From the NCBI RefSeq assembly GCF_005780165.1, contig NZ_VAUV01000007.1:62001-126000 (forward strand): a stretch of DNA of 64,000 bases, in the 5' to 3' direction. Positions 19,529-28,305 of the stretch are shown here, in pieces. Numbering within the stretch: position 1 is the first letter of the stretch; each line of letters opens with the position of its first letter. Source of the stretch: Phragmitibacter flavus. GTDB lineage: Bacteria > Verrucomicrobiota > Verrucomicrobiia > Verrucomicrobiales > Verrucomicrobiaceae. Both the position numbers and the translations under genes were made by a program. The notes beneath the pieces were generated by a model. The model was given only the letters and a program-made list of their open reading frames with translations. It made no database searches and was not told the DNA's origin.

Positions 19529-19548
<20 letters not shown>

Positions 19549-21202
19549 ATTTCTTGCGGAGATTGTTACGGATGCGGATGGCGGCTACGTTCATGATGAC
19601 CACGAGGAGGATGAGGAGCATGGTGGTGGCAAACACCATGGGTTTGGCGGCCTCGGAGTCGGGTGATTGGAAGCCGAGGTCATAAATGTGGAAGCCAAGG
19701 TGCATGAACTTGCGTTCGGCGTGAATGAAGGGGGCAGTGAGGTCAAGGGGCAGGGAAGGGGCGAGTTTGACGACGCCGACGAGCATGAGCGGGGCGACTT
19801 CGCCGGCACCTCGGGCCATGGCAAGGATGACGCCGGTGAGGATGCCTGGGAGGGCACTGGGAAGAACGACGCGCTGGATCATCTGCCATTTGGAGGCTCC
19901 ACAGGCGAGCCCGGCTTCGCGAACTCCGCGTGGGACTGCAACCAGGGCTTCCTCGGTGGCGACGATGACGACCGGGAGGGTGAGGAGGGCGAGGGTGAAG
20001 GAGGCCCAGAGGACACCGCCGGTGCCGAAGGTCGGGGTGGGGAGTGCGGAACTGAAGAAGAGCTGGTCAACGCTGGCTCCGACGAAATAGACGAAGAATC
20101 CGAGGCCGAAAACACCAAACACGATGGAAGGGACACCGGCGAGGTTGTTGACGGAAATGCGCACGGACTGGACGAGAAGTCCTTGTTTGGCGTATTCGCG
20201 GAGGTAGATGGCGGCAATGACTCCGAGCGGGGTAACGAGAACGCTCATGAGGATGGTCATGACGAAGGTGCCGAAGATGGCGGGGAAGATGCCGCCCTCG
20301 GTGTTGGCTTCCCGCGGTTCGTCGACGATGAAGTTCCACAGGCCTTGGATGAAGTGGCTGACCTTGCCGAGGAAGCTAAGATCGTTGGGCATATAGTAGT
20401 GGACGATCTCGCCGATGTGCTGGGTGCGTTCGGTGTTGTCGGCCAGTTTGTAGACGAGGGTGTTTTCGTGCTGGCGGGCGCGAAGCGCCTGGGCTTCCTT
20501 GGCAAGAACCTCGTAGTCGGCCTGGAGGGCCGCGCGCTTTTCAGTAATTTCGGCGAGCTTCTGTTGTTTGTTCGAATCGTTGCCCTGGGTGAGGACTTTT
20601 TCGTCGAGTGCGAGGCTGGAGAGCTTGTTGTTGATTTTGCCGATCTTGCCCTTTTCGACCTTCTTGATCTCGCCGCGGCGATTGTTGACCTCTTTGACGA
20701 CGCGTTTGAATTCGGTCTGAAAGGTCGGGTCGGTGGCGGAGATCACCCTGCCATCGACAAGTTTGAGGGAGACGGGGAAGAAGATGGAATCACCGTATTC
20801 CAAACGTTCGGCCATGTAGATGCCGGAGGGTTTGGTCTGGTTGCTGATGCTGTTGACATCGAGGTAGCGGAAACCGTTGCCGTAGGCGTCTTTGTTGCCG
20901 GTGAAGAAAAGGTATTCCTGGACGATTTCGCCGGGTTTGGTGGGGTCGCGCCGTTCCTGGGTTTTGCGGACCTCACCGGCAATGACTTCAGCCTTGCCAT
21001 TGGCAGTGGTGGTAAACTGCAGGACTTCGCGGGGCCAGAAGACCACGAGCCCTTGGATGAGGATGAGCAGCATGAGGCTGATCACCATGATGATGCCGGT
21101 GGTGAGTCCAAGGGCGGAAAGCCAGACGTTGGTTTCACCGAGCTGGGAGTTGGAGACACGGGCTCCGGGAACGCCGAATTTTGGTTTTGCGATGTCGTGC
21201 AT
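19529..21202 (-). CDS. pstA: Phosphate ABC transporter permease PstA (long form)
   Basis: A 557-residue permease, nearly twice the length of E. coli PstA. After a first transmembrane helix (about 31-55) there is an insert of roughly 230 residues, predicted outside the cytoplasm. It contains a charged coiled-coil stretch (about residues 170-250). The conserved BPD_transp_1 domain occupies the last 250 residues, with [29 protein letters not shown] and the ATP-subunit contact loop [40 protein letters not shown]. It overlaps pstB and follows pstC by 57 bases. The insert's role is unknown; contact with PstS or the envelope is possible. Confidence 0.9.
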
Positions 21203-21259
21203 GAAGGGGACGTGCTGAAAGGTTTCGCGAAAGGTTGGGTGCGTGCGTTGCGGTGGGGG

Positions 21260-23584
21260 TTAGACGAGCTTGAATTTTTCGCGCAGGCGATGACGCATGA
21301 TTTCGGCGACGGTGTTGAGGGCGAAGGTCAACATGAAGAGCACCATGGCACCGAGGAAGAGAACTCGGTAGTGGGTGGAGTGGACGGGGGCTTCGGGGAG
21401 TTCCACGGCGATGTTGGCGGAGAGCGTTCGCATGCCGGTGAAGATGCTCATGTCGATGATTGGAGTATTTCCGGCGGCCATCACGACGATCATGGTTTCT
21501 CCAACGGCGCGACCGAAGCCGATCATCAGGGCGGAGAAGATACCGGCGGAGGCAATGGGCAGGACGATGGTGCGGACCATTTGCCAGCGGGTGGCACCGA
21601 GGGCGAGGGAGGCGGCCTTGAGTTGTGGCGGGACGTTGCTGAGAGCGTCTTCGGTGATGGTGAAGATGATGGGGATGACAGCGAAGCCCATCATGAAGCC
21701 GACGCTGACGCAGTTACGCTGGTCGTAGGGAGTGCCGGTGACGTTGGGCCACCAGAGGCGGAAGTCGGCGATGGAACGACCGGTGCCGGGATCAGTGACC
21801 ACGAACGCCCAGCTTTCGAGCCATGGTCCGAGCGACCAGGCGATCCAGGCGAGGAGAGCCATGGGGATGAGGAGCAGGAGGTATTCGCTGCCGACGGGGA
21901 CTTTGGCGCGGACACCGACAGGGAGTTTGGTGTAGACGAGGCCGAGGATCATGACGCCGATGGGCAGTGAGATGATGGTGAGCAGGATGGAGGGGATTTT
22001 GTCCTCAATGAGCGGGGCAAGCCAGAGACCGGCAAGGAAACCAAGAACGACGGAGGGGAGGGAGGCCATGATCTCCATGGCGGGTTTCACGATGGTCTTG
22101 ATGCGCTGGGGCAGGAAGTTGGCGCTGTAGATGGCGGCGAGGAGAGCGATGGGGACCGCGAAGATGAGGGCATAAAAGGTGCCTTTGAGGGAACCGACGA
22201 TGAGGGGAATGAGGGAAAGTTTGGGTTCGAAGTCGTCGGTGCCGGAGGTGGACTGCCAGGTGTATTCGGGCTGGCTGGCACCTTCATACCAGATTTTGCC
22301 GAAGAACGCCCTGATGCCGGATTCGGGGTGTGGGTCGTGGTAGAGGTAGCGGTGCAGGGTGCCTTCGGTATCAAGGAAGAACAGGTGCTCGCACTTGCTG
22401 TCGAGGATAGCGTCCTTGATCTGGAAGGGGAGCTTCTTTTCCCAGCGCACGGATTCGGAGGTGGTGTGGCGCATGGAGACGTAGTCGCCTCCGGCGCTCA
22501 TGAACACCTTGTTGCGGAGGCTGTTGGCGAAGAAGGTGGTGGCGTTTTCGAGTTTTGGGAGGGTTTTGATTTGACCGTAGAGACGCTGGGTTTGTTTGAT
22601 GCCCTCGGGGTTGGTGATTTCCTGGTTGTAGAGGCTCCAGACTTCCTGGTGGCCTTCCATGCTGGTGACGACGACGGAGACGTCGCCAAAGACGAAGCCG
22701 ATGCTGGCGATGCGTTTGTCTTCGAATTCGCTGAACGGCTGAAGTTCCTGGCGGAGCTGGAGGTTGGTGCCGTTGGTGATGTGGAAGTAGTAGAGGCGGC
22801 CTTCGGTGTCGGTGACCATGACGCTGTCGCCGACGTTGGAGGCCATGATGCGGTCGGGTTTGCCTTTGAGGAAGGGGGTGAGGTCGAAGTTGCCGCCAAC
22901 GGTGGGGGCGCTGGAACCCATGAGGCCGCGCCGGGAGACGATGGTCATGGCGTGGACTTGGGGGGTGCCGTCGACATCTTGAACGGCGGCGAGGACTTTG
23001 GCGGCTCCGCCATCGCCGTAGGAGACGGTGGTGAGGGGTTTGCCGGGGACGCCGAGCGGGTAAAATTCTTCCATGGTCACTTCGGCGGTGATGGCGGGAA
23101 GGTCGTCGGCTTTGACGGCGAGCTGGCTTTTGTAGCCGACACGGAAGGAGCCGATGCGGCCATCGGTGGTGCCGATGACGACGCGGTTGTGGCGGGCTTC
23201 GAGTTTGATGGCGTTGGATATGACGCCTTCGGGAAGAGGCACGGGCATTTCCTCGAGTCGGGCGTCTTTGGCTTCGAGGTCGGCGAAGCGGAGGGAGTTG
23301 CCGTCGAAGAAGAAAGGTTTACGAGCCCACTCGTCGACGCCGATGACGCCCTTGCCGGTGATGCCAAGGGGGAAAGATTTTTCCTCATGAGCCTCGGCAC
23401 CGCCGAAGAGCGGGAGGATTTCCATGAGGATGAAAAAGAAGATGCCGAAGACGGCAACGATGATGCCAAGGCCGCCAATCTGGATGGCGCGGGTCATGAA
23501 ACGGTCGAGCAGCAGGGTGCTTTTGGAGGCGAGGAAGCGCTCGGGCACGGGGCGGGAAGAGGTCGGCGACGGCTGGTCAGGCAT
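21260..23584 (-). CDS. pstC: Phosphate ABC transporter permease PstC (long form with beta-propeller-like insert)
   Basis: About 774 residues, more than double typical PstC. A first transmembrane helix (IQIGGLGIIVAVFGIFFFILM) is followed by about 430 residues that read like repeated beta strands (for example RHNRVVIGTTDGRIGSFRVG, DSVMVTDTEGRLYYFHI, DVSVVVTSMEGHQEVWSLY), suggesting a propeller-like extracytoplasmic domain. The permease core follows with GSLKGTFYALIFAVPIALLAAIYSANF and the coupling loop DALSNVPPQLKAASLALGATRWQMVRTIVLPIASAGI. Start 23584 is preferred over 23647 because the intervening 21 residues lack coding character; neither has a clear ribosome binding site. It lies behind a terminator-like hairpin after pstS. 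Confidence 0.88.
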   Translation of the reverse strand: MPDQPSPTSSRPVPERFLASKSTLLLDRFMTRAIQIGGLGIIVAVFGIFFFILMEILPLFGGAEAHEEKSFPLGITGKGVIGVDEWARKPFFFDGNSLRFADLEAKDARLEEMPVPLPEGVISNAIKLEARHNRVVIGTTDGRIGSFRVGYKSQLAVKADDLPAITAEVTMEEFYPLGVPGKPLTTVSYGDGGAAKVLAAVQDVDGTPQVHAMTIVSRRGLMGSSAPTVGGNFDLTPFLKGKPDRIMASNVGDSVMVTDTEGRLYYFHITNGTNLQLRQELQPFSEFEDKRIASIGFVFGDVSVVVTSMEGHQEVWSLYNQEITNPEGIKQTQRLYGQIKTLPKLENATTFFANSLRNKVFMSAGGDYVSMRHTTSESVRWEKKLPFQIKDAILDSKCEHLFFLDTEGTLHRYLYHDPHPESGIRAFFGKIWYEGASQPEYTWQSTSGTDDFEPKLSLIPLIVGSLKGTFYALIFAVPIALLAAIYSANFLPQRIKTIVKPAMEIMASLPSVVLGFLAGLWLAPLIEDKIPSILLTIISLPIGVMILGLVYTKLPVGVRAKVPVGSEYLLLLIPMALLAWIAWSLGPWLESWAFVVTDPGTGRSIADFRLWWPNVTGTPYDQRNCVSVGFMMGFAVIPIIFTITEDALSNVPPQLKAASLALGATRWQMVRTIVLPIASAGIFSALMIGFGRAVGETMIVVMAAGNTPIIDMSIFTGMRTLSANIAVELPEAPVHSTHYRVLFLGAMVLFMLTFALNTVAEIMRHRLREKFKLV

Positions 23585-23666
23585 GACGTGTTGGCGAAGT
23601 GGGAGTGTTGGGAGAGAGGTAGGGATGGGGAGCTTGGATCCGATCATCCAGCCGGATGGAAGTGGG

Positions 23667-23700
23667 AGAAAACATCGGCCAGCGTGGAAGCTGGCCGATG
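23667..23700 (-). terminator. Intercistronic terminator/attenuator between pstS and pstC
   Basis: A perfect 11-base stem CATCGGCCAGC (23673-23683) / GCTGGCCGATG (23690-23700) with a 6-base loop. On the minus strand it is followed by a short T run. It begins 14 bases after the pstS stop and lies before pstC. Partial termination here would give more PstS than transporter, as in many Pst operons; the hairpin could also protect the pstS message 3' end. Confidence 0.75.
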
Positions 23701-23713
23701 CAGAAGGAAGTGA

Positions 23714-24673
23714 TTACTTCACGAATTTGACGGACTCTTCGGAGACCGCAGCTGGGATTGGGAAGTAGCCGTCTTTGATGACGATTTCCTGACCGGCTTT
23801 GGACACGACGTATTTGATGAACTCTGCGGTGAGAGTGTCAGCAGGAGCGTCGGGTTTGCGGTTGATGTAGAGGTAGAGGAAACGGGCCAGTGGGAAATCA
23901 CCGCTGATGCAGTTCTCGTAGCTGGCTTCGAAGAACTTACCGTCTTCAGTGCCGAGGGGCACGGCGCGGACGCCGGAGGTCATGTAACCGATGCCCGAGT
24001 AACCGAGGCCGTAGATGTCGCTGGAGATGCCTTGCACAACGGCGGAGGAACCTGGCTGCTCTTTGACGGTGTTTTTGAAGTCACCTTTGGCAAGAGCGAC
24101 TTCTTTGAAGAAGCCGTAGGTGCCGGAGGCGCTGTTACGTCCGTAAAGGCTGATGGCGCGGCCTGCCCAGTCGGAAAGACCAACTTGGTCCCAGGTGGTG
24201 ATGTCCTGGCCACCGGCTTTGCGGGTGCTGGAGAAGATCGAGTCAACTTGGGCAAGGGTGAGGCCTTTGATTGGGTTGTCCTTGTGGGCAAACACGGCAA
24301 GGGCGTCAACGGAGACTTTGATTTCAGTTGGCTTGTAGCCGAACTTTTTCTCAAAGGCGTCGATTTCTTCAGCTTTCATGGCGCGGCTCATAGGAGCGAT
24401 CTGGGCGGTGCCTTCGATCAGCGCAGGAGGGCCGGTGGCGGAGCCTTTGCCTTCGATCTGCACGTTGACGTTAGGGTAGAGGGCGTTGAAGCCTTCAGCC
24501 CAGAGGGTCATGAGGTTGTTGAGGGTATCGGAACCGATGGAGTTGAGGTTACCAGAGACGCCGGAGACCTGTTTGTATTCGCCGATGGCGGCGTCAACGG
24601 TAGGCTTTGCAGCCTGAGCGAAACCTGCGACGCCAGCGATAGCGAAGAGGGGAAGAATAATATTGGGTTTCAT
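23714..24673 (-). CDS. pstS: Phosphate ABC transporter substrate-binding protein PstS
   Basis: A 319-residue periplasmic phosphate-binding protein. The start at 24673 gives a good signal peptide (MKPNIILPLFAIAGVAGFAQA); the longer frame to 24721 adds 16 residues of no signal character. Family motifs include SGNLNSIGSDTLNNLMTLWAEGF near the mature N-terminus, GKGSATGPPALIEGTAQIAPMSRAMK, the phosphate-contact region GRNSASGTYGFFKEV, and GLGYSGIGYMTSGVRAVPL. It is the first gene of the pst operon and has its own terminator-like hairpin downstream. No phoU, phoR or phoB is near; a Pho-box match upstream was not found. Confidence 0.93.
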   Translation of the reverse strand: MKPNIILPLFAIAGVAGFAQAAKPTVDAAIGEYKQVSGVSGNLNSIGSDTLNNLMTLWAEGFNALYPNVNVQIEGKGSATGPPALIEGTAQIAPMSRAMKAEEIDAFEKKFGYKPTEIKVSVDALAVFAHKDNPIKGLTLAQVDSIFSSTRKAGGQDITTWDQVGLSDWAGRAISLYGRNSASGTYGFFKEVALAKGDFKNTVKEQPGSSAVVQGISSDIYGLGYSGIGYMTSGVRAVPLGTEDGKFFEASYENCISGDFPLARFLYLYINRKPDAPADTLTAEFIKYVVSKAGQEIVIKDGYFPIPAAVSEESVKFVK

Positions 24674-24856
24674 GCTGTTTATATTCAGTCTTGTGTTTGG
24701 TGAACCGGATGGTTCCGGCACCCCGCATCAATCGGGAAACGGGGCACAGGGGCAACCGGGGGAGGGTGAACAAAACGTCACAGAGGGGGTTTTACGTAGG
24801 TAGATTTGGGGGTGGAATGTCACACAACGCGGGGTTGGGTAGAGGCGTGTAAAACG

Positions 24857-24896
24857 AAAAATCGTGTTCGTCCGATGAGGGTTGAACACGATTTTT
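24857..24896. terminator. 13-base-stem hairpin in the gap upstream of pstS
   Basis: Perfect inverted repeat AAAAATCGTGTTC (24857-24869) / GAACACGATTTTT (24884-24896), loop 14 bases. The A/T ends make it a possible bidirectional terminator; on the minus strand it would end transcription from the FG-GAP gene before the pstS promoter region. It could instead be an operator for the pst operon. The 297-base gap 24674-24970 also holds the dispersed palindrome at 24941 and otherwise shows no gene. Confidence 0.55.
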
Positions 24897-24940
24897 GGGA
24901 GAGTTCGAGGCTCGATCCGAGCCTTGGATTCGGGAGGGAA

Positions 24941-24965
24941 AAGGCCCGGGACGGGCCTGCTACTT
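24941..24965. repeat. Dispersed intergenic palindrome, copy 1
   Basis: The stem AGGCCCG (24942-24948) / CGGGCCT (24952-24958) with loop GGA is followed by GCTACTTT. The 25 bases match the copy at 43822-43847 with one mismatch. Both copies lie just downstream of a minus-strand gene's stop. It behaves like a REP-type intergenic element and may serve as a terminator for the FG-GAP gene. Confidence 0.6.
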
Positions 24966-24970
24966 TTATA

Positions 24971-26167
24971 TCAACCTTCGTTCCAGAGGATGTGGGTGCC
25001 GGATTTGCCGGCGCAGACGACGTCTTTTTTGCCGTCGCCATTGAGGTCAACCACACGGATTTGCAGGCCGATGCCGGGTCCGCCTTCGGCGATGGTGAAG
25101 CGCTTGAAGGTTTTGGTCTCCTTGTTCCACTTGAAGTAGTAGATCACGCCGGGGTCGTTGTCGCCGGGGTCGTTGCCGCTGTGTCCGCGCACTCGGCGAC
25201 CGGTGATGAGTTCAGGCTGGCCGTCACCGTCGATGTCTTCCCATTCGAGGGAGTGGGGTTGGGAGAATTTGTTGTCGATAAGATGGGTGCGCCAGTTGGT
25301 GCTGCCGTCCTTGTTGTCGTCGCGACGTTCCTCCCACCAGAGGCCGTAGTTGTGACCATCGCCCCAGATGATGTCGGCGCGACCGTCGCCGCTGAGGTCG
25401 ACCACCTGCATGGGGCAGCTGGCGTGGACAAAGGTGAAGTCGTTGTGGAGTTTCCAAGGCTGGGTGGTGGCGTCTTTGGCGGGGCGTTCATACCAGCCAT
25501 TTTTGAAGATGATGTCTTCCAGTCCGTCGCCATTGATGTCGCCGAAACCGAGGCCGTGGCCATTGGTGGATTTGCCGGCGGGGTGGATGATCCACTGCTG
25601 CATGGCGGGTTCGCCTTTGTCGTTTTTGATCAGTTTGTAGCAGGCCATGGGGTTGTCGTCGTTCCAGGAGTTGACGACGAATTCGGGGATGCCGTCGCCG
25701 TCCATGTCGCGGAAGGTGGTCCACTCGTTTTGCTGGAGTTTGGTGTCGATGAGCACGTGTTTTTCCCAGGGCGTGCCGTTGGCAAGGCCTTCGGTGCCGG
25801 GGTTTTTGAACCAGGAAATTTCTCCATCCATGAAGGAACCGCTGACAATGTCGATCCAGCCGTCGCCGTCGACGTCATAGGCGTGCTCGGCGTTGTTGGT
25901 CATGTAGTCCTTGCCGAAGGGAAGCAGTCTGCGGAGGGGTTTTTTCTCGGTGAAATCGGGTCCGGCATACCAGTATTCACCGGCGCTGATGTCAAGTTTT
26001 CCGTCCTTGTTGTAGTCGGCCACGGCGCAGCCTTCATTGTTGTCGACGTGGAGTTGCTGGACGCGGAATTTGAGGCCGGCGGGTTTGGCGTTGGCGTTTT
26101 GGGCGTGGGCAAACGTCAGCGGCGAGCTGAGAGCAATGGTGAGGAGGGCGGCGTGGCGGAATTTCAT
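24971..26167 (-). CDS. Secreted FG-GAP/VCBS repeat protein
   Basis: A 398-residue exported protein. The start at 26167 gives a signal peptide (MKFRHAALLTIALSSPLTFAHA); the frame extends to 26215 without signal character. The rest consists of about seven FG-GAP-type repeats with calcium-loop motifs DxDGDGxxDI: DYNKDGKLDI, DVDGDGWIDI, DMDGDGIPEF, DINGDGLEDI, DLSGDGRADI, DIDGDGQPEL and DLNGDGKKDV. This predicts a seven-bladed beta-propeller that binds calcium. Such proteins are common in Verrucomicrobiota and Planctomycetota; the ligand is unknown. It is followed by two hairpins before pstS and is divergent from the small Dabb gene. Confidence 0.85.
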   Translation of the reverse strand: MKFRHAALLTIALSSPLTFAHAQNANAKPAGLKFRVQQLHVDNNEGCAVADYNKDGKLDISAGEYWYAGPDFTEKKPLRRLLPFGKDYMTNNAEHAYDVDGDGWIDIVSGSFMDGEISWFKNPGTEGLANGTPWEKHVLIDTKLQQNEWTTFRDMDGDGIPEFVVNSWNDDNPMACYKLIKNDKGEPAMQQWIIHPAGKSTNGHGLGFGDINGDGLEDIIFKNGWYERPAKDATTQPWKLHNDFTFVHASCPMQVVDLSGDGRADIIWGDGHNYGLWWEERRDDNKDGSTNWRTHLIDNKFSQPHSLEWEDIDGDGQPELITGRRVRGHSGNDPGDNDPGVIYYFKWNKETKTFKRFTIAEGGPGIGLQIRVVDLNGDGKKDVVCAGKSGTHILWNEG

Positions 26168-26258
26168 GGAGATGAGTGTATCAAAACGCTTTTCAGCGGG
26201 GCTGTCATGCTTCAAAATGATTTTTCAATCGAATCACCTCATCGCACCCATCTCTCTC

Positions 26259-26567
26259 ATGTTTCATAATGTTTATTTTTGGCTGAAGGCGGACACGACG
26301 TCGGAACAACGCTCGATGTTCGAATCGGAATTGATCAAGTTGAAGGAGATTCCTTATCTGGTGCATGGTTTTGTGGGCAAACCAGCGCCGACGGAGGAAC
26401 GTCCGGTGACGGATCATAGTTTTGATTATTCACTGACGCTGCACTTCAAGAATCTGGAGGATCACGATCATTACCAGACGAAGTGTGAACGTCATCTGCA
26501 CTTTGTGGAGGTGTGCAGGCCGTTGTTTGACCGGGTGGTGGTGTATGACACCTCGCCGATTCATTGA
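26259..26567 (+). CDS. Dabb (stress-responsive A/B barrel) family protein
   Basis: A 102-residue dimeric alpha/beta-barrel domain protein. Landmarks are MFHNVYFWLK at the start, then FVGKPAPTEERPVTDHSFDYSLTLHFKNLEDHDHYQTKCERHLHFVEVCRPLFDRVVVYD, matching the Dabb pattern in order (VxHxVxFxLK, G..., SFD..L...F.....l..Y..HP.H..F). The ATG at 26259 is chosen because the open frame upstream to 26037 runs antisense through the FG-GAP gene, and the domain starts exactly here. Its cellular role is not established; related proteins include small enzymes and stress proteins. It is divergent from the FG-GAP gene, 91 bases away. Confidence 0.85.
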   Translation: MFHNVYFWLKADTTSEQRSMFESELIKLKEIPYLVHGFVGKPAPTEERPVTDHSFDYSLTLHFKNLEDHDHYQTKCERHLHFVEVCRPLFDRVVVYDTSPIH

Positions 26568-26670
26568 TGGGGACGGGCCGCGCCGTTGTTATCTGCAATC
26601 CGAAAATCCCAGATAGGTGAAGTCGGCTTAAGTAAGCGAACGTTGACTGAGACCACCCGATTTCAACGTC

Positions 26671-27636
26671 ATGCTTACCTCAACCGTTTGTCCTAGGATC
26701 GATCCACGCTTGTTGGTTCTACTCTGGCTTGTCTTTTTCTCGTGCTGGTCGTTCCTGGCCGCGCACCCAGATCACTCCGTCAACCAGCGCGGTGTGGTCA
26801 AACCTGTTCCATCCACCCAGGCCGCACCCGCTGATGCGACGGTTACGATCACCATTGAGGGTGACAAACGTGTCATTACCGCCAACGGCCTGCCTGACCA
26901 TGCCACCGGTCGCTTCCCCAATCGGGACAATCCACACCGCATCACCGCCCAGCGCTATCAGTTCACGGTGCCGCTCTCGCCTGTTCCTGCCCCCCAACCT
27001 GTGCCACTCGTGCGCCAGCCTTTCGGCATCGCGCTCAACGGTGTTGTCTTCGATCCCGGCACGGCTGAGACTTGGCAAAACGACCGCGACTCGGGCTGGC
27101 ACTACGAGGCGCTTGGAAGTGCGTTTTCGCTCGGTCTAGACACGAATCACGGTCACGTGCAGCCATCGGGAGCCTATCACTATCATGGCATTCCGGTCGC
27201 TCTGCTTGAACGCCTCTCCGGCGGACGACCGGGTCTCACGCTCCTGGGATGGGCAGCCGACGGATACCCAATTTACGGTCGCTGGGGTTACCGCGATGCA
27301 CGGGATGCCGCCACCGAGATCGTTGTCCTGCGCTCCAGTTACCGCCTCAAATCCGGCTTGCGTCCGACCTCGAACGGGCAACCCGGATGCACCTACGATG
27401 GGGTTTTCATTGAGGATTTTGAGTTCGTCGCTGGCTCCGGCGATCTCGACGCGTGCGGAGGCCGCTTCGGCGTCAGCCCCGAGTTTCCGAAGGGCACCTA
27501 TCATTACGTGCTCACTGATGACTTTCCTTTCGTCCCGCGCCTCTTTTACGGAACGCCGGATCCGAGTTTTGCCCGTCGTGGTGGCCCTGGCCCGAACAAC
27601 GCCCGCCGCCCGCCGCCTCGCGGCAACGCGCCTTGA
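26671..27636 (+). CDS. YHYH domain-containing secreted protein
   Basis: A 321-residue exported protein with an N-terminal hydrophobic signal (LLVLLWLVFFSCWSFLAAH). The YHYH region is clear: GIALNGVVFDPG, GHVQPSGAYHYHGIP, LLGWAADGYPIYGRWGY, YDGVFIEDFEFVAGSGDLDACGGRFG and GTYHYVLTDDFPFVPRLFYGTPDPSF. The His/Tyr/Asp/Cys pattern suggests metal binding but no reaction is known. Third codon positions are strikingly rich in C, unlike the G-ending, G-rich neighbours, which hints at horizontal acquisition or a different expression history. The C-terminus is Arg/Pro/Gly-rich. Confidence 0.85.
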   Translation: MLTSTVCPRIDPRLLVLLWLVFFSCWSFLAAHPDHSVNQRGVVKPVPSTQAAPADATVTITIEGDKRVITANGLPDHATGRFPNRDNPHRITAQRYQFTVPLSPVPAPQPVPLVRQPFGIALNGVVFDPGTAETWQNDRDSGWHYEALGSAFSLGLDTNHGHVQPSGAYHYHGIPVALLERLSGGRPGLTLLGWAADGYPIYGRWGYRDARDAATEIVVLRSSYRLKSGLRPTSNGQPGCTYDGVFIEDFEFVAGSGDLDACGGRFGVSPEFPKGTYHYVLTDDFPFVPRLFYGTPDPSFARRGGPGPNNARRPPPRGNAP

Positions 27637-27706
27637 TGCCTTCATTTCATTGATGGCGCCTCCGTTCTGGAGGGGAAGCCGGGAATCGAATGTCCGCGAT
27701 ACTTTT

Positions 27707-28156
27707 TCAAGGGGTGATGGCCCAGGCGCTGACGCGGCTGTTGGTGAATTCGGCCCATTTACGCTCAAAAGGGAGGTAGGTGACGGTGGGCTGGTAGTAG
27801 ATGCCTATGTCGTGGTAGTAGGGATGGCCATAGCCATGGTAGCCGCCGCCGTATCCATAACCATAACCGAGGCTGGTGCTGTGGACGGCATCATAACCGG
27901 CATAGCTCCAACGTTCGGTTTTGGTGCCTTGACGACTGCCACCAGATTTGCGGTTGGGGTTACCCCAGGCAAGGAAGACGGCCTGTTTGCTCATGCCTTC
28001 GGAGATTTGGCCGGTGGCGACGAGGCGTTTCTGGGACTCAGGAAGATCGTTGTAGATTTGCGGGTTGTGTTCAATGCGTTTGGCGATGGGAGACACGCAA
28101 CTGGCCAGCAACAAGGCACAAAGAGCGGGGAGAAGGTAAACAATGTTCTTCTTCAT
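27707..28156 (-). CDS. BamE/SmpA-like lipoprotein
   Basis: A 149-residue lipoprotein. The signal peptide MKKNIVYLLPALCALLLASC carries a lipobox (LASC) with the lipidated Cys at residue 20. The region QISEGMSKQAVFLAWGNPNRK ... ERWSYAGYD matches the SmpA/OmlA (BamE-like) pattern: I..GM....V...WG.P followed by a W-x-Y strand. A Gly/Tyr/His-rich stretch (YGYGYGGGYHGYGHPYYHD) follows and is unusual. Start 28156 gives the lipoprotein signal; the longer frame to 28201 does not. It lies between two plus-strand genes. A role in outer-membrane assembly is possible but unproven. Confidence 0.75.
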   Translation of the reverse strand: MKKNIVYLLPALCALLLASCVSPIAKRIEHNPQIYNDLPESQKRLVATGQISEGMSKQAVFLAWGNPNRKSGGSRQGTKTERWSYAGYDAVHSTSLGYGYGYGGGYHGYGHPYYHDIGIYYQPTVTYLPFERKWAEFTNSRVSAWAITP

Positions 28157-28305
28157 GGGATAGGATTTTCGATTTGCGGAAGTTGCACGCGAAATGAGCA
28201 TTACGTCAAGAGGATAGACCGAGGTGGGGGTGTTCTGTTCACTTCCCCGCGCGAGGCAGTGGAAAAATTTGGCAGCGTTGACGGGCAGGTGTTAGGGTGG
28301 AGGGA

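Noticed and set aside
19667-21970. 767-codon open frame on the plus strand opposite pstA and pstC
   Set aside because: It is the antisense shadow of the two permease genes in a GC-rich genome; it is Glu/Asp/Gly-rich with no family motif.
24674-24830. Possible Pho box before pstS (two GTCACA words at 24777 and 24819)
   Set aside because: The words are 42 bases apart, not the 11-base repeat period of Pho boxes, and lack the CTGTCAT form.
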